Below are positions 16,845 through 27,110 of a stretch of 46,065 nt of DNA, piece after piece. The stretch covers positions 76,274 to 122,338 of the forward strand of contig JAURXM010000075.1 of the NCBI GenBank assembly GCA_030654395.1. The letters run 5' to 3'. The translations under genes and the position numbers were made by a program. The notes under the pieces were generated by a model, which saw only the letters and a program-made list of their open reading frames with translations, had not been told where the DNA came from and did no database searches. How positions within the stretch are numbered: the first letter of the stretch is position 1; every line of letters begins with the position of its first letter. The stretch comes from Aquabacterium sp. (GTDB lineage Bacteria; Pseudomonadota; Gammaproteobacteria; Burkholderiales; Burkholderiaceae_C).

Positions 16845-19800
16845 TTACAGCGTACGGGCCACTTCCCTGATTTCAAAGAATTCCAAAAGGTCGCCTTCTT
16901 TGATGTCGTTGTAGCCCTTGATGTTGAGACCGCACTCGAAACCTTCGCGCACTTCCTTGGCGTCATCCTTGAAGCGCTTCAAGCCGTCAAGCTCACCCGT
17001 ATAGATGACCACATTTTCACGCAACAGACGCAAACGAGCACTGCGGCGGACTATGCCAGACAACACCATACAACCGGCGATCGTACCGATCTTGGATGCC
17101 ACGAAGACTTGGCGAATTTCGGCAGAACCGATGATTTCTTCACGCTGCTCTGGCGCCAACATGCCAGACATGGCCGCTTTGACCTCATCCACGGCGTCAT
17201 AAATGATGTTGTAGTAACGCAGGTCAACACCATTGTGTTGAGCCAATTTGCGTGCACCAGCATCCGCACGTGTGTTGAACCCAATGATGACTGCCTTGGA
17301 AGCGATCGCCAAGTTGATATCGGACTCACTGATACCGCCCACAGCCGAGTGCACAACTTGCACTTTGACCTCTTCAGTTGACAGCTTGATCAAGGATGAG
17401 CTCAAAGCCTCCAACGAACCTTGCACGTCCGCCTTGATGATCAAGCCCAGAGTCTGGACATCGCCCTGACCCAAGTTGTCGAAGATGTTTTCGAGCTTGG
17501 CTGCTTGCAGCTTGGCCAACTTGACATTGCGGTACTTGCCTTGACGGAAGGTCGCTATTTCACGGGCACGACGCTCGTCTGACAGCACCATGAATTCGTC
17601 ACCAGCGGCAGGCACTTCGGCCAAACCTTGGATTTCAACAGGAATGGATGGACCAGCTGCTGTCGTCGCCTTGCCATCTTCGTCCAACATGGCCCGAACA
17701 CGACCATAGCTGGCGCCAGCCAACACGATGTCGCCGCGCTTGAGTGTGCCGGACTGAACCAGCACCGTCGCAACAGGGCCACGGCCCTTATCCAAACGAG
17801 CTTCAATCACAAGACCCTTAGCAGGGGACGTGGTGGGCGCCATTAACTCAAGCACTTCGGCTTGCAGCAAAACCTGCTCCAGCAAGGCATCGATGCCTTG
17901 GCCTGTCTTGGCTGACACTTCCACGAACGGTGAATCACCGCCGTACTCTTCCGGCACAACCTGCTCACCAACCAGCTCTTGCTTGACGCGCTCAAGGTTT
18001 GCGCCGGGCTTGTCGATCTTATTGATGGCGACAACCAACGGTACACCTGCGGCCTTAGCGTGGTGAATGGCTTCTTTTGTTTGCGGCATGACGCCATCAT
18101 CAGCAGCGACCACCAAAATCACGATGTCAGTTGCCTTAGCGCCGCGAGCACGCATGGCGGTAAAAGCCTCGTGACCTGGGGTGTCAAGGAAGGTGATCAT
18201 GCCGCGAGGCGTGTCCACGTGATACGCACCAATGTGCTGTGTGATGCCACCCGCTTCACCGGCAGCCACACGGCTGGTACGGATGTAGTCCAGCAACGAT
18301 GTCTTACCATGGTCGACGTGACCCATCACAGTCACGACTGGCGCACGAGGCAGCAATTCGGCTGCTTGATCTTCATGCTCTTCTTCGAGGAAGGCATCAG
18401 GATCATCCAGCTTGGCAGCGAAAGCTTTGTGGCCCATTTCTTCGACCACAATCATGGCCGTTTCTTGGTCCATCTGCTGATTGATGGTCACCATCTGGCC
18501 CAGTTTCATCATCTGCTTGATGACTTCAGAGGCCTTCACCGACATTTTGTGAGCCAAATCGGCTACAGAGATGGTCTCGGGAATGTGCACATCAAGGATT
18601 TGTGGCTCGGTCGGTGCGACGAAATTCGACTGGCTATCGCCACTGTCGCTCCGGTCACCACGACGTCCGCCACGGCCTGTACTGCGTCCGCCGCCAGGTG
18701 CTTTCCAGCTATTGCGGCCTGCACCAGCTGCATCAGTTCGGCCTTTATTGGCCGGTGTGGGTGCGCCACGCTTTTTATCATCAGCCGCCCAACTAGAGGA
18801 CAACTTCTCGGATTTAACGGCCTTCTTATCACCAGGCTTGGCTGCAGCGACAGGCGCGCCAGGTACAGGCTTAGGCTTGTGAATCGTGCCCTTGATCACG
18901 GCCTCAACAGGCTTAGGCTCTTCCGGCTTCTTCGCAACCAGCACCTTCTTCGGCGCATTCATCATTGCCCGGATAGCTGCGGCTTCGGCCTCAGCGGCCT
19001 TGCGGCGGTTACCCAGATCCTGCAGACGTTGCTTCTCAATTGCCTCGATGTCCGCTGCTTTCACAACGCGAACCATCGCTGGCTTGGGCGCCTCTACAAC
19101 AACGGCTTTGACCTCCACGACAGGAGCTGGCGCCACGACGGTCTCGGCTACCTGCTCAACAACAGGCTCTTCAACTGCGGCCGTCTTGGCCGTCGCGCGC
19201 TTGGAGCCGCGTTGTGCGGCCGCAGTCAGCGCAGCAGCTTCAGCACGTGCAGCTTCATGGGCCGCTGTGCGCTTGGCTGCAGCGGCCTGACGTGCCATTT
19301 CGACCTGTTCAGCTGTTTTTTCTGCAGCCGGCGCAGCCGCCGCAGCCAATTCACGAACGGCTTGCTCAGCTGCAGCACGTGCGCGCTCTTCCGCTTCGTC
19401 GCGATCGCGGCGTTCTTGTTCTTCGCGTTGGCGACGTGCTTCTGCGAGTTGCTCTTCTTGGACACGCAGTGCATCCGCTTGGGTTCGCGCTTCTGCTTCA
19501 CGACGAGCCAAATCGGCCTCATCTTGTGCAGGTACGTCTTCACCGCCAGCTTCATCGCGCTTGACGAACACACGTTTCTTGCGAACCTCAACTTGAATGG
19601 TCCGTGCTTTGCCTGATGCGTCGGCCTGCTTGATTTCGGTCGTTGACTTGCGTGTCAACGTGATCTTCTTGCGGTCGGCACCGATTGAGCCGTGGGACTT
19701 GCGCAGGTGATCGAGCAGACGTTCTTTGTCGGCTTCCGTCAGCGAGTCGTCAGGGGCGCCTTTGGGCACGCCTGCAGAGTGCAGCTGCTCCAGCAGTGTC

Positions 19801-19853
19801 GCCGCCGGGCAATTTAGCTCCGCGGCGAGTTGTGCGACTGTGGTCACGGCCAT
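16845..19853 (-). CDS. infB: Translation initiation factor IF-2
   Basis: Brings initiator fMet-tRNA to the 30S subunit and promotes subunit joining. The 1002-residue protein starts with an IF2_N module ([20 protein letters not shown]). A long Ala/Glu/Arg-rich, charged linker follows (residues about 95-330) and then a Gly/Arg-rich patch ([15 protein letters not shown]). The second IF2_N-like segment is [20 protein letters not shown]. The G domain from about residue 500 has [40 protein letters not shown] and [11 protein letters not shown]. Domains II-IV end in [17 protein letters not shown]. The variable linker is typical of long betaproteobacterial IF-2. It lies 60 bp after nusA. No internal start for a shorter isoform was confirmed. 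Confidence 0.98.
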   Translation of the reverse strand: MAVTTVAQLAAELNCPAATLLEQLHSAGVPKGAPDDSLTEADKERLLDHLRKSHGSIGADRKKITLTRKSTTEIKQADASGKARTIQVEVRKKRVFVKRDEAGGEDVPAQDEADLARREAEARTQADALRVQEEQLAEARRQREEQERRDRDEAEERARAAAEQAVRELAAAAAPAAEKTAEQVEMARQAAAAKRTAAHEAARAEAAALTAAAQRGSKRATAKTAAVEEPVVEQVAETVVAPAPVVEVKAVVVEAPKPAMVRVVKAADIEAIEKQRLQDLGNRRKAAEAEAAAIRAMMNAPKKVLVAKKPEEPKPVEAVIKGTIHKPKPVPGAPVAAAKPGDKKAVKSEKLSSSWAADDKKRGAPTPANKGRTDAAGAGRNSWKAPGGGRSTGRGGRRGDRSDSGDSQSNFVAPTEPQILDVHIPETISVADLAHKMSVKASEVIKQMMKLGQMVTINQQMDQETAMIVVEEMGHKAFAAKLDDPDAFLEEEHEDQAAELLPRAPVVTVMGHVDHGKTSLLDYIRTSRVAAGEAGGITQHIGAYHVDTPRGMITFLDTPGHEAFTAMRARGAKATDIVILVVAADDGVMPQTKEAIHHAKAAGVPLVVAINKIDKPGANLERVKQELVGEQVVPEEYGGDSPFVEVSAKTGQGIDALLEQVLLQAEVLELMAPTTSPAKGLVIEARLDKGRGPVATVLVQSGTLKRGDIVLAGASYGRVRAMLDEDGKATTAAGPSIPVEIQGLAEVPAAGDEFMVLSDERRAREIATFRQGKYRNVKLAKLQAAKLENIFDNLGQGDVQTLGLIIKADVQGSLEALSSSLIKLSTEEVKVQVVHSAVGGISESDINLAIASKAVIIGFNTRADAGARKLAQHNGVDLRYYNIIYDAVDEVKAAMSGMLAPEQREEIIGSAEIRQVFVASKIGTIAGCMVLSGIVRRSARLRLLRENVVIYTGELDGLKRFKDDAKEVREGFECGLNIKGYNDIKEGDLLEFFEIREVARTL

Positions 19854-19913
19854 TGTGTTAATCCTTGCGATGAGCTTGCTTAAATGAGTCGAGTGTGTTC
19901 TAGCCGGGGGCGA

Positions 19914-21389
19914 TCAGGCGAACCAGTGTTCACGTGCTTTAAGGATCAGCGAGCGTGCTTGTTCGTCAGACACGTCAGTGATTTCAATCAGCTCGTCCAC
20001 GGCCAAATCGGCCAAGTCGTCGCGGACATGGATGCCGGCTTGCGCCAGCTTGTTGATCAACTCAGGTGTCAACCCATCCAGGCCCTTGAGACTCTCCGAC
20101 AAAGTCTCGACTTCTTCTTCTTTGACAATTTCCATGGTCAACAAAGCGTCTTTAGCGCGTGTGCGCAGCTCATTGACCGTGTCTTCGTCAAACGTTTCGA
20201 TTTCCAGCATTTCTTGCAGCGGCACATAAGCCACCTCTTCCAAGCTGGTGAAACCTTCTGCAATCAGGATGTCAGCGACTTCGACGTCCACATCCAGCTT
20301 GTCAACAAATATCTTGCGGATGGCGTCAGACTCAACTGCTTGTTTTTGAGCAGAATCCACCGACGACATGATATTGATGCGCCAGCCAGTGAGCTCAGCA
20401 GCGAGCCGTACGTTCTGACCGCCGCGACCGATGGCGATGGCGAGATTTTCTTCGTCGACAACCACATCCATACCGTGCTGATCTTCATCAACAAAAATGG
20501 ATTGCACATTGGCAGGAGCCAATGCGCCGATCACAAACTGTGCGGGGTCTTCTGACCACAACACAATATCAACACGCTCGCCAGCCAACTCATTGGTCAC
20601 CGCCGTCACGCGTGAACCGCGCACGCCAACGCATGTCCCAATGGGATCGACGCGCTTATCGTGAGACAGCACCGCAATTTTAGCGCGGGAGCCTGCGTCA
20701 CGCGCGCAGCCCTTGATCTCAAGCAAACCCTGCTCGATTTCAGGTACTTCCTGGCGGAACAACTCAATCATGAAATCAGGCGCACTGCGTGACAGCATGA
20801 TTTGAGGGCCACGCGCCAAGGTATCAATGCCCAACATGTAAGCACGAACGCGGTCACCGGAGCGCAGGTTTTCTTTAGGCAGCATTTCAGTGCGCTTCAG
20901 GCGACCTTCAATGCGACCGGACTCGACGATGATGTCGCCCTTATCCAAACGCTTGACCGTGCCCACAAAAACCTGCTCACCACGGGCAAGGAAGTCGTTG
21001 AGCAACTGCTCACGTTCAGCATCACGGATTTTTTGCAGAATAACCTGCTTGGCTGCTTGCGCACCAATACGGCCAATCGGCACGGATTCCGTTGACTCTT
21101 CGATGTAATCGTCAACTTCGATGTCAGCGATTTGCTCTTGAGCCTCAAATAACAGGATTTCAGCATCAGGCAATTGCAAACCAGCCTCGCTGGGCACAAC
21201 GTGCCAACGACGGAAAGTCTCATATACGCCGGTTTCGCGGTCGATCGCCACGCGAATATCGACTTCGCCTTCGTACATTTTTTTGGTTGCGGAGGCCAAT
21301 GCGGACTCAACCGCACCAAACACCACATCACGATCCACGCTCTTTTCGCGAGAAATAGCGTCAACCAACATCAACAATTCGCGATTCAT
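19914..21389 (-). CDS. nusA: Transcription termination/antitermination factor NusA
   Basis: Binds RNA polymerase and modulates pausing, intrinsic termination and antitermination. The 491-residue protein shows the N-terminal polymerase-binding domain ([20 protein letters not shown]), the S1 domain around [20 protein letters not shown], and two KH domains ([20 protein letters not shown] and [20 protein letters not shown]). The C-terminal acidic/HhH repeats follow ([37 protein letters not shown]). Its start overlaps the rimP stop by four bases. NusA autoregulates its operon in E. coli. The leader hairpin upstream of rimP would be a suitable target here. Confidence 0.98.
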   Translation of the reverse strand: MNRELLMLVDAISREKSVDRDVVFGAVESALASATKKMYEGEVDIRVAIDRETGVYETFRRWHVVPSEAGLQLPDAEILLFEAQEQIADIEVDDYIEESTESVPIGRIGAQAAKQVILQKIRDAEREQLLNDFLARGEQVFVGTVKRLDKGDIIVESGRIEGRLKRTEMLPKENLRSGDRVRAYMLGIDTLARGPQIMLSRSAPDFMIELFRQEVPEIEQGLLEIKGCARDAGSRAKIAVLSHDKRVDPIGTCVGVRGSRVTAVTNELAGERVDIVLWSEDPAQFVIGALAPANVQSIFVDEDQHGMDVVVDEENLAIAIGRGGQNVRLAAELTGWRINIMSSVDSAQKQAVESDAIRKIFVDKLDVDVEVADILIAEGFTSLEEVAYVPLQEMLEIETFDEDTVNELRTRAKDALLTMEIVKEEEVETLSESLKGLDGLTPELINKLAQAGIHVRDDLADLAVDELIEITDVSDEQARSLILKAREHWFA

Positions 21390-22045
21390 TTCTTCTGACC
21401 TCCGAGTTCTTGCGCCTCATCTACGGCAACGTCACCGGTCGACGGGCTTGCAACCTGTCGACTACGCCCTTTGAAAGTCACTTCAGGCACAAGACGTGCC
21501 TCGCGAATTTCATCAAGCGTAAAACCCAATACTTCATCTACTTCCTGTGCTGGCTGGGCTACGCCACTTGCCAGATCCTTAGCCAATTTTTTGGCCGCGG
21601 TCTTTGACAAAGGCTTGTCTGCATCGGGGGATCTCAACACCAAACCCCAAGCCTGACCGGCCTCAACAGCTGGATCGGCATGCTGTGATTCACACAACAC
21701 GCCACTGAATTTTCTACGCCCCTGGAATGGCTCCTTCAAGCTCAATTCAATTTCTGCGCCAACAAAACGGGCGAAATGAGCGGGCGTCTTCAAGGGACGA
21801 TCAACGCCAGGGGACGACACTTCCAAACGCTGATAGTCGGCCTCGACCGTCTCCAACGCATATTGCAACTGACGCGTCACCTTCTCGCAGTCGTCTACCG
21901 TCACAACCTCGCCGGGCAAATCGTACGCCTGATTGGGCAAACGATCTAAATAGACGCGCAGCAATCCGCTTGAACTGCGTTCGCAGTCCACTAATTCGTA
22001 ACCGAGCCCGGATACGGTGGTTTCAACAACTTTAAGCCAGGTCAT
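21386..22045 (-). CDS. rimP: Ribosome maturation factor RimP
   Basis: Needed for 30S subunit maturation. The 219-residue protein has the RimP N-domain pattern ([26 protein letters not shown]) and the central signature [20 protein letters not shown], then [16 protein letters not shown]. The C-terminal SH3-like part is followed by a Lys/Ala-rich, poorly conserved extension, making it longer than E. coli RimP (about 150 residues). It is the first gene of the nusA-infB operon, and its stop overlaps the nusA start (ATGA). No Shine-Dalgarno is evident before the ATG at 22045. Confidence 0.95.
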   Translation of the reverse strand: MTWLKVVETTVSGLGYELVDCERSSSGLLRVYLDRLPNQAYDLPGEVVTVDDCEKVTRQLQYALETVEADYQRLEVSSPGVDRPLKTPAHFARFVGAEIELSLKEPFQGRRKFSGVLCESQHADPAVEAGQAWGLVLRSPDADKPLSKTAAKKLAKDLASGVAQPAQEVDEVLGFTLDEIREARLVPEVTFKGRSRQVASPSTGDVAVDEAQELGGQKK

Positions 22046-22080
22046 TCAGTCGAAATATGATCGGTGAAAAACAATGAAGC

Positions 22081-22110
22081 AAAAAAAATGGGCTGGAGTG
22101 ACCCGCCCAT
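22081..22110 (-). terminator. Leader terminator/attenuator upstream of rimP-nusA-infB
   Basis: Read on the minus strand, ATGGGC (22110-22105) pairs with GCCCAT (22093-22088), with an inner GG/CC pairing, and is followed by eight Ts (22088-22081). This is an intrinsic terminator shape. No minus-strand gene precedes it, because fabI is divergent. It therefore lies between the predicted rimP promoter and the rimP start, 35 bases before the ATG. Attenuation of an operon encoding NusA is the simplest reading. Confidence 0.7.
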
Positions 22111-22191
22111 TCGTGACAAACACGAGACGTGCCGCTTTTAGTCACCTACCATCAACCCAATGGGCGAGGCCGGCGAAGCAGACAATCTCGG

Positions 22192-22220
22192 ATTTTACCC
22201 TGAGGAATGCACTGCGGCAA
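22192..22220 (-). promoter_or_regulatory. Sigma-70 promoter for the rimP-nusA-infB operon
   Basis: On the minus strand TTGCCG (22220-22215) and TAAAAT (22197-22192) are separated by exactly 17 bases. The start site would be near 22185, giving a leader of about 140 bases that includes the terminator-like hairpin at 22081-22110. Confidence 0.6.
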
Positions 22221-22240
22221 GGCCAGTAGGTGAAATTCTC

Positions 22241-22269
22241 TTGAAGCGCCTGCAAGCGTGCCAGAATTC
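22241..22269 (+). promoter_or_regulatory. Possible fabI promoter
   Basis: TTGAAG (22241-22246) could be a -35. The candidate -10 elements CAGAAT (22262-22267, 15-base spacer) or GAATTC (22264-22269, 17-base spacer) are poor matches. It is the best candidate between the divergent rimP promoter and the fabI Shine-Dalgarno. Confidence 0.3.
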
Positions 22270-22302
22270 GCTGTTGGTTCAGTACCTTTCTATGGAGACG
22301 TT

Positions 22303-23094
22303 ATGGGATTTCTCACTGGCAAACGCCTGATGATCACGGGCTTATTGTCCAATCGTTCGATCGCTTATGGCATCGCGAAAGCATGCAAGCGCGAAGGCGC
22401 CGAGTTGGCTTTCAGCTACGTTGGTGAGCGGTTCAAGGAACGGATTACAGAATTCGCCACTGAATTTGAGTCCGATCTGATTTTTGACTGTGACGTAGCC
22501 AGCGATGAGCAGATTGAAGCCATGTTTGCGGATCTGTCCAAGCGTTGGCCCAAATTCGACGGATTCGTCCACTCCATCGGCTTTGCGCCCCGCGATGCCA
22601 TCGCTGGGGATTTCTTGGAAGGGCTGTCGCGTGAAGGATTTCGTATCGCGCACGATATCTCTTCCTACAGTTTCCCAGCCATGGCCAAAGCCGCCTTGCC
22701 TTATCTCAGCGACACGGCTGCGCTGTTGACGCTGTCGTATCTGGGCTCGGAGCGGATCGTACCGGCCTACAACACGATGGGCTTAGCCAAGGCATCGCTG
22801 GAGGCCAGTGTGCGCTACACGGCAGCCAGCTTGGGCCCCAAGGGTATCCGCGTGAACGCCATCTCGGCTGGCCCTATCAAAACGTTGGCCGCGTCTGGTA
22901 TCAAAGGCTTTAGCAAAATCCTGAGCGTGGTGGAAGAAAACGCGCCACTGCGTCGCAACGTCACTATTGAAGAGGTTGGTAACGTGGCCGCTTTCATGCT
23001 GTCCGACCTCGCTGCAGGCGTCACCGCTGAAATCACCTATGTAGATGGTGGGTTCAGCCATGTGATGGGCGGCCTCAACGGCATAACCGTCTAA
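22303..23094 (+). CDS. fabI: Enoyl-[acyl-carrier-protein] reductase (NADH)
   Basis: Catalyses the last reduction of each fatty-acid elongation cycle on ACP-bound enoyl chains; target of triclosan-type inhibitors. The 263-residue protein starts at the ATG at 22303 with GGAG six bases upstream. The FabI nucleotide-binding N-terminus ([20 protein letters not shown]) and the SHSIGFAP-like segment (HSIGFAPRD) are present. The active site is [20 protein letters not shown], containing the Tyr-X6-Lys pair and the outer Tyr. [13 protein letters not shown] follows, and the C-terminus is [12 protein letters not shown]. It is followed by a small DUF4404 gene 14 bp later. Confidence 0.97.
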   Translation: MGFLTGKRLMITGLLSNRSIAYGIAKACKREGAELAFSYVGERFKERITEFATEFESDLIFDCDVASDEQIEAMFADLSKRWPKFDGFVHSIGFAPRDAIAGDFLEGLSREGFRIAHDISSYSFPAMAKAALPYLSDTAALLTLSYLGSERIVPAYNTMGLAKASLEASVRYTAASLGPKGIRVNAISAGPIKTLAASGIKGFSKILSVVEENAPLRRNVTIEEVGNVAAFMLSDLAAGVTAEITYVDGGFSHVMGGLNGITV

Positions 23095-23108
23095 ATCGAA
23101 GGACACAC

Positions 23109-23384
23109 ATGGACAAACAAGAACTGGCATCGCTGCTGAAAAAGCTACAAACCGAACTGGAGTCCGGTCGATCTGTGGACGACAGCCTCAAGCAGTCTCT
23201 CCAAGCATTGGGGCAGGACATCCAAAACGTCTTGGGTCAAAGCCAAGCTCCCGTCCAAAATGCAGACGAGGCTTCGCTCAATGAGCGAGCCCAAGAGTTG
23301 GAAGCCCGCTTTGCCGTAGAACACCCCTATCTGGCCAGCACATTGAGGGATGTGATGGATCTTTTAGGGAAAATCGGCATTTGA
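23109..23384 (+). CDS. DUF4404 family protein
   Basis: A 91-residue, acidic, mostly helical protein without signal peptide or membrane segment. The sequence MDKQELASLLKKLQTELESG and the C-terminal HPYLASTLRDVMDLLGKIGI fit the DUF4404 family of short proteobacterial proteins of unknown function. A heptad-like leucine pattern in the first 45 residues suggests a coiled coil or helical hairpin. It begins 14 bp after fabI (GAAGGACAC before the ATG supplies an AAGGA site), so it is cotranscribed with it. It ends eight bases from the convergent yejF stop, leaving no room for a terminator. Confidence 0.8.
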   Translation: MDKQELASLLKKLQTELESGRSVDDSLKQSLQALGQDIQNVLGQSQAPVQNADEASLNERAQELEARFAVEHPYLASTLRDVMDLLGKIGI

Positions 23385-23392
23385 CTCTGGTG

Positions 23393-25015
23393 TCACACCG
23401 ATAGCGTGGGACTTGAGGCCAGAAGTGTCTTCGTGTAGGGATGGGCGGGGGATTGCAAGACTTGGGCAACCAAGCCGCGTTCAACGATCTGCCCATCCTT
23501 CATGACGAGGACATCGTGTGCCATGCTCGCCACCACTTCAACGTCGTGCGTGATCAGCAAGTAACTCAATCCCCGCTCCCGTTGCAACCGTTGCAATAGG
23601 ATCAAGATTTGCTTTTGGATGGTGACGTCCAAGGCACTGGTGGGCTCATCGAGAACGAGGATCTGAGGCTCAACCACCAAAGCTCTAGCTAAGGCGATCC
23701 GCTGGCGCTGTCCACCGGAGAACTCGTGGGGGTAGCGCCCAAGTAAGTTTGGAAATTGTGCCTCGCTCAAACCAACCTCGGCCAGAGTGTCTAGCACCTT
23801 ACGTTGGCGCGCGGCTTGACCCATCTGAGGCTGATGAATCGCCAAACCCTCAGCGACCAAGTCCTCCACAGACATGCGTGGCGACAATGAGGAAAACGGA
23901 TCCTGAAAAACAACTTGCACAACCCGCCTCAGCGGTTTATCGCGCCCTGCGCCCAGACCCCAGGTCTGCCCCGTGATTCGCAAGTCGCCCTCAAAGGGCT
24001 GCAAGCCCAGTGTGGCCAAGGCCAAGGTGGATTTCCCAGAGCCTGACTCACCAATGACCGCCAAGGTGCGCCCACGATGTAGGGTGAACTGTGCCGACTG
24101 GAGTGCCGCAAAACGGCCGCTCTTGAACCACCCTTTGATGCCAGATTGGGCAACAGGGTAGTTGACGCACAAGTCGCGCGCTTCGATCAACGCTTGATCT
24201 GTCGCGCCTACAGGGGTGTCCACCACGTCACGTATCGGACGGCTATCAAGCAATTTTTTTGTGTAAGCGTGCTGCGGGCTACCGAACACTTCAGCAACGG
24301 TGCCTTGCTCGACCACCATCCCGTTTTCCATGACGGCCACGCGATCGGCAAAACGGCGGACCAAGTGCAGGTCATGTGTGATCAGGAGTACCGCCATGCC
24401 GTGACTGCGCTGCAACTGCTTCAACAAATCCAACACTTGCGCACGCAGCGTGACATCCAAAGCCGTGGTTGGCTCATCGGCTAGCAGCAGCTGGGGCTGG
24501 CAAGCCAGCGCCATGGCAATCATCGCGCGCTGACGTTGCCCACCTGACAACTGGTGCGGATAGCTTTTAGCGCGCCGATCCGGCTCTGGAATGCCCGTTT
24601 GTGCCAACAAACTGACCGCCCTGCTCCAGGCGTCTGCTTTGCTCGTCGCTTGATGCAGCTCGATGACTTCAGCGATCTGGTCCCCAATGCTGAACAAGGG
24701 GTTGAGCGCCGTCATCGGCTCTTGGAAGATGACGGCCACATCCTTGCCACGCACGCCGCGCAGCTCACGCTCGCTGAGCGCCAACAAATTGCGTGCGCCA
24801 TCTGCCCCACTCAAAATGGCTCGGCCTGATACGTGCGCTTGCGGCACCAGCTTCAACAAGCTCAAGGCCGTGATGGTTTTACCTGAGCCCGATTCGCCAA
24901 CCAATGCGACCTTTTCGCCCCGTGCTATGCGCAGGTTGACGCCTCGAACAACTTCTTTGTCGCCAAAGCGGATGTGCAAATCTTGTACGTCCAGTATCAA
25001 AGGCTGATCGCTCAT
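23393..25015 (-). CDS. yejF: Peptide ABC transporter, fused double ATP-binding subunit
   Basis: The ATPase of the YejABEF peptide importer, with two complete ATP-binding cassettes in one 540-residue chain. The first half has Walker A GESGSGKTITALSLLKLV, signature QLSGGQRQRAMIAMALA and Walker B LLLADEPTTALD. The second half has GESGSGKSTLALATLGL, EFSGGQRQRIALARALV and ILVLDEPTSALD. Both end with the oligopeptide-transporter C-terminal motif (GSPQHAYTKKLL, QSPAHPYTKTLL). Its ATG overlaps the yejE stop by four bases. Energises import across the inner membrane. Confidence 0.94.
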   Translation of the reverse strand: MSDQPLILDVQDLHIRFGDKEVVRGVNLRIARGEKVALVGESGSGKTITALSLLKLVPQAHVSGRAILSGADGARNLLALSERELRGVRGKDVAVIFQEPMTALNPLFSIGDQIAEVIELHQATSKADAWSRAVSLLAQTGIPEPDRRAKSYPHQLSGGQRQRAMIAMALACQPQLLLADEPTTALDVTLRAQVLDLLKQLQRSHGMAVLLITHDLHLVRRFADRVAVMENGMVVEQGTVAEVFGSPQHAYTKKLLDSRPIRDVVDTPVGATDQALIEARDLCVNYPVAQSGIKGWFKSGRFAALQSAQFTLHRGRTLAVIGESGSGKSTLALATLGLQPFEGDLRITGQTWGLGAGRDKPLRRVVQVVFQDPFSSLSPRMSVEDLVAEGLAIHQPQMGQAARQRKVLDTLAEVGLSEAQFPNLLGRYPHEFSGGQRQRIALARALVVEPQILVLDEPTSALDVTIQKQILILLQRLQRERGLSYLLITHDVEVVASMAHDVLVMKDGQIVERGLVAQVLQSPAHPYTKTLLASSPTLSV

Positions 25016-26073
25016 GGATTGGCCTCCTTGCGTGGATCCAGTGCATCACGCAAAGCATCACCCATGAAGGTCAGAAGCAACAAAGTCACCACGAGCACCG
25101 TGAATGTCGACAAGGATATCCACCACGCATCCAAGTTATTTTTACCCTGCAACAGCATTTCACCTAGGCTGGGTGTGTCGGGTGGCACACCCAAACCTAA
25201 AAAATCCAGAGAAGTCAGAGACAGGATGGCCGCGCTCATGCGAAAGGGCAGGAACGTGACCACGGGTGTCAAGCTGTTGGGCAAAATATGCCGCCAGATG
25301 ATCTGCCAGTTGGATAAGCCCAAGGCACGCGCTGCGCGAACGTAATCAAGTTGCCGATTACGCAAAAACTCCGCTCGAACGTAGTCCGACAAACCGATCC
25401 AGCCAAATAAGCTCAACAGCAAAAGCAGCATCCAAACGCTGGGCGACAGGACGGCTGACAAGATGATCAACAGATACAGCTCGGGCATGGAGCTCCATAT
25501 CTCGATCAAGCGTTGTGCCACCAAATCTGTTTTGCCGCCATAAAAGCCCTGTATGGCCCCGGTGATGATGCCCAGCAATACCCCCGTCACCGTGAGTGCC
25601 AGGCCAAAAAGAATGGAAACGCGAAAGCCATAAAGTAAACGCGCAAAAACATCGCGCCCCCGGTCGTCTGTGCCCAACCAGTTTTCACTTGACGGCGCAG
25701 CTGGATTGGGGCTTTTAGCGAAGTAATTGAGCGTTCGGTGGTGCGAGCGGTTGGGCGGAAAAATAGCGAAATTACCCGGCTTACTGAACTGCTGAACAAT
25801 GAACGGATCTAGGAAATCAGTGGGGCTATCAAAGTCGCCACCGAAGGCGGTCTCCGGCACGTTTTGGATGATCGGGACGTACCACTTACCTTCGTATTGG
25901 GCGATCAAGGGTTTGTCGTTGGACAGTAATTCTGCCCCGAGGCTCATGACCACCAAAGTCACAAACAAAATCATGCTGACAAAACCTAATCGATGCTGCC
26001 TGAAGCGCTGCCAAGCACGGCGTGACAAAGATGGCGATTTAACGAAAGTAGGTGTGGCGCTCATCGTACTCAT
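25012..26073 (-). CDS. yejE: Peptide ABC transporter, inner-membrane permease
   Basis: Permease of the DppC/OppC type, 353 residues from the ATG at 26073. A cytoplasmic N-terminus (SLSRRAWQRFRQHRLGFVSM) leads into the first membrane helix. A periplasmic domain of about 100 residues follows, with conserved segments YVPIIQNVPETAFGGDFDSP and LGTDDRGRDVFARLLYGFRV, then four or five helices. The EAA loop that contacts YejF reads YVRAARALGLSNWQIIWRHI. Start and yejB stop share one base (TGATG), a translational-coupling arrangement. Confidence 0.93.
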   Translation of the reverse strand: MSTMSATPTFVKSPSLSRRAWQRFRQHRLGFVSMILFVTLVVMSLGAELLSNDKPLIAQYEGKWYVPIIQNVPETAFGGDFDSPTDFLDPFIVQQFSKPGNFAIFPPNRSHHRTLNYFAKSPNPAAPSSENWLGTDDRGRDVFARLLYGFRVSILFGLALTVTGVLLGIITGAIQGFYGGKTDLVAQRLIEIWSSMPELYLLIILSAVLSPSVWMLLLLLSLFGWIGLSDYVRAEFLRNRQLDYVRAARALGLSNWQIIWRHILPNSLTPVVTFLPFRMSAAILSLTSLDFLGLGVPPDTPSLGEMLLQGKNNLDAWWISLSTFTVLVVTLLLLTFMGDALRDALDPRKEANP

Positions 26074-27110
26074 CAATCAAATTTAACCCGAGGGTCCACC
26101 CAAACATAGCAGAGGTCACTGATCAACTTGGTGACCAAACCCATGAGTGTGAACAGGTAGAGCGTCCCCAACACAACTGGGTAGTCCCGCCTGATCACTG
26201 ACTCGTAACTCAGCAGCCCCAGTCCATCCAGTGAGAACAAGGTTTCAATCAGCAACGAACCTGTGAAGAAGGCCCCAATGAACGCGGAAGGAAAGCCGGT
26301 TACCAAGGGCAATAGGGCATTTCTAAAAACGTGCTTCCACAACACCTTGCGCTCATCCAAGCCTTTAGCGCGGGCTGTCAGTACGTACTGCTTGCGAATC
26401 TCATCAAGGAACGCGTTTTTAGTCAACATCGTGATGACGGCAAAGCTGCCCAACACGCTGGCCGTCACAGGCATGACGATGTGCCACAGGTAGTCGGTGA
26501 CCTTGGCCATCGAACTGAGTTCAGCCCAGTTCGATGATGTCAAACCACGCAATGGAAACCATTGCAAGAACGAGCCACCGCCAAATAGCACAAGCAACGC
26601 AACCCCCAGTACAAAGCCTGGCACTGCGTACCCAATCAAAACAAATATGCTGGTGACGAGGTCAAAGCGGCTGCCTGTCCTCACGGCTTTGGCGATGCCC
26701 AAGGGTACGGAAACGAGATAGCTTAAAAAGAAGGTCCACAAGCCTAAGCTGATCGACACGGGCAACTTTTCTTTGACAAGCTGCCAGACATCCTTGTGAT
26801 GCACAAAGCTTTGGCCAAGGTCGAACTGTGCATATGACCTCAGCATGCCAAGGAACCGCTCAGGTGCTGGCTTATCAAACCCGTATAGCTTCTTGAGTTC
26901 TTCAACTTGCTGAGGATCTACTCCTTGGCGACCACGGTAAGCGGTTGCAGGGCCAGCACGCTCACCGCCTGTGCTGGTGCTGCTGATCTGCGCCATGGCC
27001 TGCTCGACTGGGCCTCCGGGCACAAACTGAATCACCGCAAAGGTCACCAACAAGACGCCCAAGAGTGTTGGGAACATCAACAAAACACGCTTAAGGACAT
27101 AGACCCACAT
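26073..27110 (-). CDS. yejB: Peptide ABC transporter, inner-membrane permease
   Basis: Permease of the DppB/OppB type, 345 residues. The start is MWVYVLKRVLLMFPTLLGVL with the first membrane helix; VTFAVIQFVPGGPVEQAMAQ follows, and a periplasmic loop has the YejB-typical GFDKPAPERF. The later helices include LWTFFLSYLVSVPLGIAKAV. The EAA loop is YVLTARAKGLDERKVLWKHV. The start at 27110 overlaps the yejA stop by one base (TGATG), with GGTGGAG just upstream. A longer frame to 27128 has no support. Confidence 0.93.
   Translation of the reverse strand: MWVYVLKRVLLMFPTLLGVLLVTFAVIQFVPGGPVEQAMAQISSTSTGGERAGPATAYRGRQGVDPQQVEELKKLYGFDKPAPERFLGMLRSYAQFDLGQSFVHHKDVWQLVKEKLPVSISLGLWTFFLSYLVSVPLGIAKAVRTGSRFDLVTSIFVLIGYAVPGFVLGVALLVLFGGGSFLQWFPLRGLTSSNWAELSSMAKVTDYLWHIVMPVTASVLGSFAVITMLTKNAFLDEIRKQYVLTARAKGLDERKVLWKHVFRNALLPLVTGFPSAFIGAFFTGSLLIETLFSLDGLGLLSYESVIRRDYPVVLGTLYLFTLMGLVTKLISDLCYVWVDPRVKFD

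Noticed and set aside
17979..19616. A 545-codon open frame antisense to infB
   Set aside because: Composition is Cys/Arg/Ser-rich low complexity mirroring the Ala/Glu linker of IF-2; there is no ribosome-binding site or domain.
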